Assembly (NCBI GenBank): GCA_009691025.1
Contig: SHWB01000012.1
Span: 1-57,208 of the forward strand
Source: Alphaproteobacteria bacterium
GTDB lineage: Bacteria > Pseudomonadota > Alphaproteobacteria > UBA6615
Direction of reading: 5' to 3'
DNA length: 57,208 nucleotides
Below are positions 8,707 to 16,906 of this stretch, in pieces; position 1 is the stretch's first letter, and each line of letters starts with the position of its first letter. Under the pieces are notes generated by a model that was not told the origin of the DNA, did not search any database, and worked only from the letters and a program-made list of their open reading frames with translations. The position numbers and the translations under genes were made by a program.

Positions 8707-9084
8707 ATCTGGGGGCTTACGGTGGGGCCCATCCTGCCGCAGTTCGTCGCCGCCATGGGCTCGCAGGCGGCGCTCCGCTATGCGCTGTCGGCCGATCTCT
8801 TCGGCGCGGCCGAGGCGCTGGCGACGGGTCTCGTGCACGAAGTCTGCCCGGCGGGCAGCCTCGACGCCGCCGGCGCGGCGATGGTGGAAACCTTGCTGCT
8901 CAACGGCCCGCGGGCGATGCGCGCCTGCAAGGACATCCTGCTCGATCTCGGCGGGCTGCGCGTCGGCGACGCGGCGGCCGGCGTGCTGGCGACGGCGCAG
9001 GCCGCGCGACGCCAATCGACCGAAGTGGCGGAGGGTCTAGCCAGCTTAGCCGGCAAGCTCGCGCCGGCGTGGCAGGAGAGGTGA
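8707..9084 (+). pseudogene. C-terminal half of an enoyl-CoA hydratase/isomerase (crotonase) gene
   Basis: From GLTVGPILPQFVAAMG onward this frame reads as the C-terminal part of a crotonase: SADLFGAAEALATGLVHEV is the usual AxEAxxxGLV region. The N-terminal half, with the oxyanion-hole glycines, is absent and is replaced upstream by a palindromic intergenic repeat. No convincing start exists. The TGA at 9082-9084 lies 5 nt before the intact crotonase ATG, so an ancestral tandem pair is likely. An internally initiated short product cannot be excluded but would lack the active site. Confidence 0.7.
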
Positions 9085-9089
9085 CGGCG

Positions 9090-9878
9090 ATGGAGATGCT
9101 GAGCGAGAGCCATGATCCGAGAGGTATCGCGACGCTGACGCTCGACCGGCCGGCGCGCTTCAACGCGCTGGTGCCGGCGCTAATCGACGCGCTCAATGCC
9201 GCGCTAGAACGCGCCGCCGCCGACGGCGAGGTGCGCGTGGTGGTCCTCGCCGGGGCCGGCCGCATGTTCTGCGCCGGCGCCGACGTGAGTTATCTGCGCA
9301 AGGCCGGCGCGCTGTCGCCGGACGACAATCTCGCCGGCGCGCGCGTCTATTCGCGCACGACGGAGCTGATCCGCGCGATGGGCAAGCCGGTGATCGCGCG
9401 GGTGCAGGGCGGCGCCTTCGGCGGCGGCATCACCATCCTAGCCGCCCGCGACGTCGTGGTGGCCGAGGCGGGCGCGTCCTTCGCCATCACCGAGGCGAGA
9501 TTCGGGCTCACCCCGTCGCTGATGCTGCCCTACCTCATCGCCCGCATCGGGCCTCACCGGGCGCGCCGCTGGTGCCTGACGGCCGAGAGCATGGACGCCG
9601 CGACGGCGGCGGCGGCGATCGGCCTCGTCGACATCGTCGCACCGGAAGACGGGCTGGATACGGCGGTCGGGCCCCTCGTCGCCGATTTGCTGGCCGGCGC
9701 CCCGGGGGCTCTCGACGAGACCAAGGACTGGCTCAACCGCCTCGCCCGCCCGGCCGCCGATGCGGCGGCCGTCGAGCGCACCATCCACGCCTTCGTCGCC
9801 GGCCGCGCCAGCTCGGAAGAGAAGGAGGGCACGGCGGCCTTCCTCGAAAAGCGCAAGCCGGGCTGGGCGGCGGGGTGA
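9090..9878 (+). CDS. enoyl-CoA hydratase/isomerase family protein
   Basis: A 262-residue crotonase. The CoA-binding loop reads RPARFNALVPAL, the first oxyanion-hole segment is MFCAGADVSYL, and the second is VQGGAFGGGITILAARD. The catalytic acid region is degenerate, reading FAITEARFGLTPSL with Glu in the TEARFGL segment common in hydratases. The ATG at 9090 has GGAGAGG upstream; the open frame extends to 8625 but that part overlaps the truncated crotonase in another frame. It is likely cotranscribed with its broken partner and acts in beta-oxidation-type acyl-CoA degradation. Confidence 0.85.
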   Translation: MEMLSESHDPRGIATLTLDRPARFNALVPALIDALNAALERAAADGEVRVVVLAGAGRMFCAGADVSYLRKAGALSPDDNLAGARVYSRTTELIRAMGKPVIARVQGGAFGGGITILAARDVVVAEAGASFAITEARFGLTPSLMLPYLIARIGPHRARRWCLTAESMDAATAAAAIGLVDIVAPEDGLDTAVGPLVADLLAGAPGALDETKDWLNRLARPAADAAAVERTIHAFVAGRASSEEKEGTAAFLEKRKPGWAAG

Positions 9879-10218
9879 GCTTTTTCCCATTGCTCTCGCG
9901 GGCGGGTGGGATGGAGTGAGGTAGACCGCGTTCGGTGTTGGTGTTTGGCGCCGCCGCCGGACCTTGCATCATCGTCCTTAGACAGGCTCAGTATGAGGAT
10001 GCTTGTGACGGCGAGGCCGGCACGCTCGTTCGGGCGGACGATCACACAGCCGCGCTATTCCCCGCGTCCTCATCCTGAGCCTGTCGAAGGACGGGGACGC
10101 CTGACGAAGGAGCGGGTCGGCTGATGGTCAGGCCCCTACCTCCGGGCCCGGTTTCGCGCGACAATGATATTTCAAGGCGGCCGCCATGCGGGCGGCGCCG
10201 ACGGGACATCGCATTGCA
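9879..10218. other. intergenic region with a long imperfect palindrome
   Basis: No gene was identified. The stretch holds an inverted repeat of the common CCTTCGACAGGCTCAGGATGAGG type (see the separate entry) and then the leader of the downstream flavin monooxygenase. Confidence 0.6.
9973..10093. repeat. intergenic inverted repeat of the CTTCGACAGGCTCAGGATGAGG type
   Basis: The left arm is 9973-10000 and the right arm 10066-10093; they are reverse complements over 28 nt except for the innermost base and two internal positions. At both internal differences the left arm departs from the usual form of this widespread repeat: A for C at 9980 and T for G at 9992. About 65 nt separate the arms. 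Confidence 0.75.
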
Positions 10219-11571
10219 ATGAGCCAGCGCCAGATCCATCTCGCGGCCTTCATGCGGCCGGCGACCATACATACCGGGGCGTGGCGCTATCCTGGCGCCT
10301 GGGCGGATGCCAATTTCAACTTCGCGCATATGGTGCGCTTCGCGCAGACCCTGGAGGCGGCGAAGTTCGACGCCTTCTTCATGGCCGACCATCTGGCAGT
10401 GCTCAACATGCCGATGGAGGCGCTGAAGCGCAGCGCGACGCCGACCTCCTTCGAACCGCTGACGCTGCTGCCAGCCCTCGCCATGGTCACGCAGCGCCTC
10501 GGCCTCGTCGCCACCGGATCGACCACCTACGATATGCCCTACCATGTGGCGCGCCGTTTCGCCTCGCTGGATCACATCAGCGCCGGGCGCGCCGGCTGGA
10601 ACGTGGTGACGACCTCGAACCCCGACGCCTCGCACAATTTCGGCCAGGAAGAACATCTAGAACACGGCGAGCGCTACCGCCGCGCGCGCGAATTCGTCGA
10701 TGTGGTGACGGGACTGTGGGACAGCTGGGCCGACGACGCCTTCATCCGCGACCAGCAGGAAGGCGTGTTTGTCGATCCCGAGCGGCTGCACGTGCTCGAC
10801 CACAAGGGTAAATACTTCGCGGTACGCGGGCCGCTCAACATCGCGCGGCCGTTGCAGGGATGGCCGGTGATCGTGCAGGCCGGTGCCTCAGATTTCGGCA
10901 GGCAGCTAGCCGCCGAGACGGCCGAGGCAGTGTTCACCTCCGTCGCCAACCTGGAAGCGGGGCGGGAATTCTACGCCGATGTGAAAGGGCGCATGGCGAA
11001 GCTCGGCCGCGATCCCGATGGCCTCAAGATCCTGCCGGCCTGCTTCGTCGTGGTCGCCGACACGGTGGAGGAGGCGCGCGCCAAGCGGGCGACGCTCGAC
11101 GGCCTGGTGCATGCGGCGAGCGCGATCGCCTCGCTGTCGATCGCGCTGGGCACCGACGCCGCGAAATTCGATCCCGACGGACCGCTGCCGGAAATACCCG
11201 ATAGTAATGCCTCGAAGAGCGGCCGCGACCGCGCCGTGGCGCTGGCGAAGCGTGAGAACCTCACCGTCCGCCAGCTCGCCCAGCGGCTAGGCGGCTATTC
11301 TGGCCTCGCCATGGTTGGCACGGCGGCGATCATTGCCGACCAGATGGAGGAGTGGCTGGCCACGCGCGGCAGCGACGGCTTCACCATCATGTTTCCATAT
11401 CTGCCCGGCGGCCTCGATGATTTCTGCGGCAAGGTGGTGACGGAGATCCAGCGGCGCGGCCTGTTCCGCCGCGACTACGCGGGCACGACGCTGCGCGACC
11501 ATCTCGGCCTGCGCCGCCCGGAGAACCGCTTCTTCGCCGACCGCCCCGCCGCGCGGCTGGCGGGGGAGTAG
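10219..11571 (+). CDS. NtaA/SnaA/DszA-type FMNH2-dependent monooxygenase
   Basis: A 450-residue LLM flavoprotein of the nitrilotriacetate monooxygenase/DszA branch. The hallmark segments are WRYPGAWADANFNF (substrate pocket), FDAFFMADHLAVL, SAGRAGWNVVTTSNP (typical GR.GWNVVT signature of the branch), and WPVIVQAGASDFGR. The family uses free FMNH2 from a reductase and often attacks sulfur or nitrogen heterocycles or chelators. The start is the ATG at 10219; an alternative at 10186 lacks support. It stands alone behind a repeat element. Confidence 0.9.
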   Translation: MSQRQIHLAAFMRPATIHTGAWRYPGAWADANFNFAHMVRFAQTLEAAKFDAFFMADHLAVLNMPMEALKRSATPTSFEPLTLLPALAMVTQRLGLVATGSTTYDMPYHVARRFASLDHISAGRAGWNVVTTSNPDASHNFGQEEHLEHGERYRRAREFVDVVTGLWDSWADDAFIRDQQEGVFVDPERLHVLDHKGKYFAVRGPLNIARPLQGWPVIVQAGASDFGRQLAAETAEAVFTSVANLEAGREFYADVKGRMAKLGRDPDGLKILPACFVVVADTVEEARAKRATLDGLVHAASAIASLSIALGTDAAKFDPDGPLPEIPDSNASKSGRDRAVALAKRENLTVRQLAQRLGGYSGLAMVGTAAIIADQMEEWLATRGSDGFTIMFPYLPGGLDDFCGKVVTEIQRRGLFRRDYAGTTLRDHLGLRRPENRFFADRPAARLAGE

Positions 11572-11673
11572 GGGCGATCTGGCCAGGATATCCCTCTCCC
11601 ATTGGGAGAGGAGTGAACATTCGGCATGGGAGTTGCTAGGATCGGTGGGTCCGTGCGTTCCGGGGAGGCGGTC

Positions 11674-12144
11674 TTGTCCGGCCTGTCGTTGTGTGTGAAC
11701 GGGAGCGTCTATGCGATCGCCGCCGATCCGGCGACGCCGCTGGTCTATGTGCTGCGCAACGAGCTGGGGATGACCGGCACCAAGTTCGGCTGCGGTCTGG
11801 AACAGTGCGGCGCCTGCGCCGTGCTGGTCGACGGCGCCTCGGTGCTGAGTTGCAACGTGCCAGCCGGGCAGTTAGCCGGCCGCGACATCGTGACGATCGA
11901 GGCGGATGGCGACTCTCTCCTCGACGCTGTCGGCGCGGCCTTCGTCGCGGCCGGCGCCGCCCAGTGCGGCTACTGCATCCCCGGCATGGTGATCGCCGTC
12001 GCCGGCCTACTGCGCGCCGATCCACGCCCCGGGGAGGAGGCCATCCGCGCGGCGCTGCAACCGCATCTCTGCCGTTGCGGCACGCATGCCCGCGTGTTGC
12101 GCGCCGTCCATGCGCTGTCGAGCGATGGCGGGGCGCGGCCATGA
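11674..12144 (+). CDS. [2Fe-2S] small subunit of a xanthine dehydrogenase-family molybdenum hydroxylase
   Basis: A 156-residue ferredoxin-type subunit. The plant-type cluster motif is CGLEQCGACAVLVDG followed by a downstream Cys (VLSC), and the second cluster uses CGYC and CRCG in the C-terminal helical domain. A TTG start at 11674 is preferred because GGGGAGG lies 5 nt upstream and it gives the usual short N-terminus; an ATG at 11626 would add 16 atypical residues. It transfers electrons from the molybdopterin subunit encoded immediately downstream, overlapping by ATGA. No FAD subunit is present, as in isoquinoline oxidoreductase and nicotinate dehydrogenase types. Confidence 0.88.
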   Translation: MSGLSLCVNGSVYAIAADPATPLVYVLRNELGMTGTKFGCGLEQCGACAVLVDGASVLSCNVPAGQLAGRDIVTIEADGDSLLDAVGAAFVAAGAAQCGYCIPGMVIAVAGLLRADPRPGEEAIRAALQPHLCRCGTHARVLRAVHALSSDGGARP

Positions 12145-14294
12145 CAACCGAGAGTCTGGCGCGCTACCGCGCCGTCGACGACTGGCTGGCGCTGACGCCG
12201 GACGGGCGCGTGACGGTGCGCACCGGCAAGGTCGATATCGGACAGCGCGTGACCACGGCTCTGGCCCTCATCGCCGCCGAGGAGCTGGACGTCGACTACG
12301 GGATCATCGACATCGACGGCGTCGACACCGCAGTCTCGCTCGACGAGGAGCACACCTCGGCGAGCAATTCGGTCGAGCGCTCGGGACAGTCTATCCGCCT
12401 CGCCGCGGCGACGGCGCGCCGCCATCTTCTGGCGCGCGCGGCCTCGGCGCTCGGCGTCGACCCGGCCACCCTCGACGTCAGCGACGGCATCGTGCGCTCC
12501 GCCACGACCAACCGCTCGGTCACCTACTGGGAGCTGATGGACGGGTGCGGGTTCGGCATCGAGGTCGATACCGCCATCGCGCCCAAGCCCGCCGCGCGCT
12601 ACCGGCAGATCGGCGGCACGGTCGTCGCGCGCGACCTCGCCGCGCTGGTGCGCGGGGCGGCGCCCTTCCTCCACGACATGATCTTGACCGGCATGTTGCA
12701 TGCTCGCCTCGTGCGCCCGCCGCATCACCGTGCGCGCCTCGCCGCCCTCGACCCGGCGGTCGAGGGACGACTCGAAGGCGGCAGTCTCGTGCGCGATGGC
12801 AGCTTCCTCGCCGTGGTGCATTCGGACGAATACACGGCCGTGCGCCTCGCCGCGCGCGTCGCCACAGCCGCGCAATGGGCCGACAATGGCGGGCTCGACA
12901 CGCGCGACATCTGGCAGCGTCTGGTGACGGCGCCGCGCATCAGCCTGCCGGTGCGCGAAGGCGACGCGGTCGAGGAACCCGTACCGCCGCTCGATCCGCC
13001 GCCGGACGCAGCCGTCACGACGCTGCATCTGCGTCTCGAACGCCCCTATGTCATGCACGCCTCCATCGCACCCTCGGCGGCGATGGCGCTGTTCGAGGAC
13101 GGCGCCCTGACGATCTGGACGCACAGCCAGGGCGTCCACCAGATCCGCCAGACCCTCGCCGAAGCCCTCGGCATGGACGTGGCGAAACTGCGTCTCGTGC
13201 AGAAGCGCGGCGCCGGCTGCTACGGCCATAACGGCGCCGACGACGCCGCGCTCGACGCCGCCATCGTCGCCCGCGCGCTGCCCGGGCGGCCGGTGATGCT
13301 AAAATGGTCGCGCGGGGACGAGCACGCCTGGGAGCCCTACGGCCCGGCGATGGTGATCTATGTGCGCGCCAGCCTCGATGCCGAGGGCCGCGTGATCGAC
13401 TGGTCGCACGAGACCTTCAGCGACACGCACCGCACGCGCCCGCGCCCGGGACACGACGCCAGCGGCCCGCGCCGCATGCTGGCGACGCATCTCGTCGAGA
13501 ACCCGGTGGCGCCCTTCGTGCCGGAGCCCTTCCTGTTGGCGCCGCTAGCCGGCGTCCATCGCAATGCCACGCCGTATTACGGCTTCCTGCGCAAGCGCGT
13601 GGTCAAGCATCTGGTGCCGGGCATGGCCCTGCGCACCTCGACCCTGCGCTCGCTCGGTGCCTACGCCAATGTGATGGCGATCGAGACGATGATGGACGAG
13701 CTGGCGCGCGCCGCCGGCATCGACGCGCTCGATTTCCGCCTGCGCCATCTCGACGATGCGCGCGCGCATGACGTGCTGCGCGCGGCGGCGGAGCGCGGCC
13801 ACTGGGGCCGCGCGGGCACGGGGGAAGGGGCCGGGCGGGGGCGCGGCCTCGCCTTCGCGCGCTACAACGGCCTCAAGGCCTATGCCGCCGTAGTTGTTGA
13901 CCTTGAGGTGGACGATGCCGCGCTTGTGCATCTGCGCCGCGTCACGGTGGCAGCGGATGCCGGCCAGGTGGTCGACCGCGACGGCCTCGCCTTGCAGATC
14001 GAGGGCGCCGCGATTCAGGCGGCGAGCTGGACGCTGTGCGAACAGGTGACCTGGGATGCGGGAGGCGTGACCAGCCGCGACTGGGAGAGCTACCCGATCC
14101 TGCGCTTCGACAATGCGCCGGCCATCGAGGTGGTGCTGATCGACCGTCCGGACCAGCCCTATCTCGGGCCCTCGGAATGCGCGCTGGGGCCGACGGCGGC
14201 GGCCATCGCCAACGCCATCCGGGACGCCACCGGCCTGCGCCTCGTCCGGCTGCCCTTCACGCCCGACGCCATTCGCGCCGCCGCTTTACAGTAG
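12141..14294 (+). CDS. molybdopterin-binding large subunit, xanthine dehydrogenase family (IorB/nicotinate dehydrogenase-like)
   Basis: A 717-residue Moco-binding subunit. Visible family segments are GKVDIGQRVTTAL near the N-terminus, GQSIRLAAATARRHLL, HASIAPSAAMA in the substrate/Moco region, and near the C-terminus GPSECALGPTAAAIANAI, which carries the catalytic-type glutamate in a GxxE context. The ATG overlaps the stop of the [2Fe-2S] subunit by ATGA. With that subunit it forms a two-component hydroxylase for an N-heterocycle or aldehyde. The modABC/modE locus at 48.7-51.7 kb could supply its molybdenum. Substrate is not inferable. Confidence 0.87.
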   Translation: MTTESLARYRAVDDWLALTPDGRVTVRTGKVDIGQRVTTALALIAAEELDVDYGIIDIDGVDTAVSLDEEHTSASNSVERSGQSIRLAAATARRHLLARAASALGVDPATLDVSDGIVRSATTNRSVTYWELMDGCGFGIEVDTAIAPKPAARYRQIGGTVVARDLAALVRGAAPFLHDMILTGMLHARLVRPPHHRARLAALDPAVEGRLEGGSLVRDGSFLAVVHSDEYTAVRLAARVATAAQWADNGGLDTRDIWQRLVTAPRISLPVREGDAVEEPVPPLDPPPDAAVTTLHLRLERPYVMHASIAPSAAMALFEDGALTIWTHSQGVHQIRQTLAEALGMDVAKLRLVQKRGAGCYGHNGADDAALDAAIVARALPGRPVMLKWSRGDEHAWEPYGPAMVIYVRASLDAEGRVIDWSHETFSDTHRTRPRPGHDASGPRRMLATHLVENPVAPFVPEPFLLAPLAGVHRNATPYYGFLRKRVVKHLVPGMALRTSTLRSLGAYANVMAIETMMDELARAAGIDALDFRLRHLDDARAHDVLRAAAERGHWGRAGTGEGAGRGRGLAFARYNGLKAYAAVVVDLEVDDAALVHLRRVTVAADAGQVVDRDGLALQIEGAAIQAASWTLCEQVTWDAGGVTSRDWESYPILRFDNAPAIEVVLIDRPDQPYLGPSECALGPTAAAIANAIRDATGLRLVRLPFTPDAIRAAALQ

Positions 14295-14321
14295 GCCCCC
14301 CGCGCGTCAGGAATAGCGGCC

Positions 14322-15302
14322 ATGAACAAGATTCCCGTCACGGTCATAACCGGCTTCCTCGGCGCCGGCAAGACGACGCTGCTAAACCGCATCCTTACCG
14401 AGCGGCACGGCCGCCGCTATGCCGTCATCGTCAACGAGTTTGGTGAGATCGGCATCGACAACGACCTCGTCGTCGACACCGACGAGGAAGTGTTAGAGAT
14501 GAACAATGGCTGCATTTGCTGCACCGTGCGCGGCGACCTCATCCGCATCCTCGGCGATCTTCTGCAGCGGCGCGACCGCTTCGACGCCATCGTCATCGAG
14601 ACGACCGGCCTCGCCGATCCGGCGCCGGTAGCGCAGACCTTCTTCGCCGACGAGAGCGTGCGCGCGAAGACCAAGCTCGATTCTATTACCACCGTGGTCG
14701 ATGCCCGCCACATCCTGCCGCGCCTCGCCGACATGCACGAGGCGGAAGGCCAGCTCGCCTTCGCCGACACAATCCTGCTCAACAAGATCGACCTGCTGGA
14801 CGAGGCGGAGCTGGCGGTGGTCGAGGCGCGCATCCGCGCCATCAACCCGCTGGCGCCGATCCACCGCACCACGCGCTGCGATGTCGATTTGCGCTCCATC
14901 CTCGAACAGGGCGCCTTCGACCTCGACCGCATCCTCGAGGTCGAGCCCGATTTCCTCACCGATGACCACCACGCGCACGAGGAACATGTGGGTTCCGTCA
15001 GCCTGCGCCTGACGGAGCCGCTCGACGGCATCCGTACCATGGGCTGGCTCAACCGTCTGGTTGATGCGCGCGGGCCCGACCTGCTGCGCACCAAGGGCAT
15101 CCTCGACTTCGCCGGCTACGAGGAGCGCTTCGTCGTGCAGGCGGTGCACAATATTCTGGAAGGCGATTTCGGCAAGCCGTGGAAGGATGGCGAGACGAGC
15201 GAGAGCCGCCTCGTCTTCATCGGTCGCAACCTCGACAAGGCGGAGCTTCAGGAAGCCTTCGCCGCCTGCATCGCCGGCCACGAGCCGACGCGGTACAGCT
15301 GA
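14322..15302 (+). CDS. CobW/ZNG-family metal-chaperone GTPase
   Basis: A 326-residue G3E GTPase. The Walker A motif is [12 protein letters not shown] (about residues 11-22), the metal-binding CxCC-type motif is GCICC (about 63-67), Walker B/ET-GLADP follows, and NKIDL is the guanine specificity motif. A histidine-containing linker DDHHAHEEH precedes the CobW C-terminal domain. It follows the Mo hydroxylase genes by 27 nt and may be cotranscribed with them. COG0523 proteins insert or buffer metals such as Zn or Co; a role in cobalt delivery to the nitrile hydratase at 22.6 kb is possible but unproven. Confidence 0.9.
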   Translation: MNKIPVTVITGFLGAGKTTLLNRILTERHGRRYAVIVNEFGEIGIDNDLVVDTDEEVLEMNNGCICCTVRGDLIRILGDLLQRRDRFDAIVIETTGLADPAPVAQTFFADESVRAKTKLDSITTVVDARHILPRLADMHEAEGQLAFADTILLNKIDLLDEAELAVVEARIRAINPLAPIHRTTRCDVDLRSILEQGAFDLDRILEVEPDFLTDDHHAHEEHVGSVSLRLTEPLDGIRTMGWLNRLVDARGPDLLRTKGILDFAGYEERFVVQAVHNILEGDFGKPWKDGETSESRLVFIGRNLDKAELQEAFAACIAGHEPTRYS

Positions 15303-15307
15303 CCCCC

Positions 15308-15360
15308 CTCGCTCTTCGAGACGCCCGCTTGCCCGGAATCCTCAGGGTGAGGCGCGTGGG
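15308..15360. repeat. degenerate intergenic repeat (family B)
   Basis: This segment resembles cttcgagacgcccgctt...ctcaggatgagg, the same family as 18731-18778. The arms are degenerate. It lies between the CobW-type gene and the convergent flavin reductase. Confidence 0.5.
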
Positions 15361-15395
15361 GGCGGCCAACCTGTAAGGTGAGTTGGAGGGCTTGG

Positions 15396-15902
15396 TCACC
15401 CGGACAGCGCCAGTCGCCTGTACCCGCCGCGGAAATGCACCAGCGGCTCGGTCTTGCCTGTCGCCACGCCGGCGACGCGGCCTATGGCGATGACCGTGCC
15501 GCCGCGCTCGATAGTTTCCTCCAGCGTGCAATCGACCGCGCCGGCGCCGTCGACGAGGACCGGCGCGCTGGTGACGAGCGTGGCCCAGCGGCCGGGGGCG
15601 AAGCGGTCGGCGCCCTTGGCCGTGCCACGACCGCCGAACTCCTCGGCCAGCGCAGTGTCGTCGGCGCCGAGCCAGTTGATGGCGAAGTGCCGGGAGGCGA
15701 GCACGGCGGCGAGCGCCGAGGTGCGCCGGTCGATCGACACCAGCATCAGCGGCGGGTCGGCCGACAGATGCGTCGCCGAGAGGCCGAGGAATCCGGCCGG
15801 GCCGTCCGCGCCCCGCGCCGTGACGATGGTCGAGCCCGTGGCGCGCTGCCCGATCGCCTGCCAGAAGCCCTTGATGTCCGGTGCCGCCACTGTGCCCGCC
15901 AT
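15396..15902 (-). CDS. flavin reductase-like FMN-binding protein
   Basis: A 168-residue protein of the flavin reductase (FMN-binding split barrel) family. Family features are the TGSTIVTARGADGPAGFLGLS segment (substrate/flavin contact), a central SADPPLMLVSIDR, and HFAINWLGADD near the middle, with GGTVIAIGRV near the end. The start at 15902 has GGGAGAGG upstream. Such reductases supply reduced FMN to two-component monooxygenases, and three LLM monooxygenases are encoded at 6.3-11.6 kb. The pairing is an inference from co-occurrence. Confidence 0.85.
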   Translation of the reverse strand: MAGTVAAPDIKGFWQAIGQRATGSTIVTARGADGPAGFLGLSATHLSADPPLMLVSIDRRTSALAAVLASRHFAINWLGADDTALAEEFGGRGTAKGADRFAPGRWATLVTSAPVLVDGAGAVDCTLEETIERGGTVIAIGRVAGVATGKTEPLVHFRGGYRRLALSG

Positions 15903-15954
15903 GCCGCCTCTCCCGTCGCTGCCAAGGGCCCCGAGCATCGCGCCTGAAACCAGG

Positions 15955-16078
15955 ACTGTCACCCCGGCCGGAGCGCGAGGCGCGCAGAGCCAGGGCCCAT
16001 GATCACGGGCCCTGAACAAGAGGGCCGTGGCCTGTGTTCATGGGTCCCGGCTCTCGACTCCGGCGCGTCCGGGACGAC
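15955..16078. repeat. intergenic palindromic repeat element (family A)
   Basis: The inverted repeat centres on cccatgatcacgggcc and a right arm containing tgtgttcatggg, with outer arms related to ccggagcgcgaggcgcgcag. It is a diverged relative of the element at 8588-8706. It lies between divergent genes. Confidence 0.6.
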
Positions 16079-16171
16079 AGTATGCTGCGAGGTGCAGCCC
16101 GGCGCATTGTTGCGTACTGCCATGCGTGGCAAGGTCGCGGCGACGCCACCGCAAACCGCAAGGAGGCCGCC

Positions 16172-16798
16172 ATGGCCGAGCCCGTCGAAATCGAGGTCTT
16201 CAGCGACTACGTCTGACCCTGGTGCTACCTCAGTACCGTGCGTATCGAAAAGCTCGCCAGGGAATACGACGTCCGGATCAAGCTGGTGCATTTCCCGCTG
16301 CACCCCGACACGCCGGCCGAGGGCCGGCTGATGGCGGAATACTACGCCAGCCGCGGCCTCGACCCGGACGCCATGTACACGCGCATGAAGCGGATGATGG
16401 ATCTGGAGGGGCTGCCATACGGCAAGCGCACCCATAGCTACAACAGCCGCCTAGCGCAGGAACTCGGCGTCTGGGCCGACACGGCACCTGGCGGCGACAA
16501 GCTGCACGACGCGATCTACCGCGCCTATTTCGTCGATGCCCGCAACATCGGCGATGTCGAGGTGCTGCTCGACCTCGTGGCGTCGGCCGGCCTGCCGGTC
16601 GAGGAGGCGCGTGCGGTGCTGGCAACGCGCCGCTTCAGGGACACCGTCGACGCCGACTGGTCGAAGTCGCAGCAATACGGCATCACCGGCGTGCCGACCT
16701 ATGTCGCCGGCGGACACGGCGTGGTCGGCGCGCAGACCTACGACGTGCTGGAACAGCTCGTACAGCAGGCGGGGGCGAGGAAGCGCACGGACGGGTGA
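16172..16798 (+). CDS. FrnE/DsbA-type thiol oxidoreductase with an in-frame TGA at the first active-site Cys (candidate selenoprotein)
   Basis: Read through one TGA, this is a 208-residue DsbA-family protein of the FrnE branch (thioredoxin fold with helical insert). The usual CPWCY active site reads U/stop-PWCY: the TGA (16214-16216) is codon 15 and Cys is codon 18. The cis-Pro loop ITGVPTYVAGG lies near residue 174. The ATG has AAGGAGG 5 nt upstream and no other stop interrupts the frame. Directly after the TGA an exact 6-bp stem ccctgg/ccaggg (16217-16222 with 16257-16262) can form, closing inner pairs and a 5-nt loop cgtgc starting 20 nt after TGA, as expected for a bacterial SECIS. Without selenocysteine only a 14-residue peptide would be made. 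A chance nonsense mutation remains possible because other genes here carry stops. Confidence 0.72.
16217..16262 (+). promoter_or_regulatory. candidate bacterial SECIS hairpin immediately downstream of the TGA
   Basis: Pairs: 16217-16222 with 16257-16262 (6 bp, exact), 16224-16226 with 16251-16253, and 16233-16236 with 16242-16245 (one G-T). The apical loop is cgtgc at 16237-16241, with G in its second position, 20 nt beyond the TGA. The 3' arm uses the codon AGG for Arg (16259-16261), unusual in this GC-rich genome, as if the pairing were selected. The 5' arm encodes Pro-Trp, which is conserved anyway. Confidence 0.55.
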
Positions 16799-16906
16799 GG
16801 CGACAGCTTTCGCCCGGAACGACAGGCGAGTGTGACGCCGGCGCAATCGACAAGCGCAGTCGTTAATGCTGCCATGCCAGCGGAAAATCGAACGGGGGAA
16901 GCGACC

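Noticed and set aside
11970-13229. A 419-codon minus-strand open frame
   Set aside because: Antisense shadow of the molybdopterin subunit gene; it shows no family motif.
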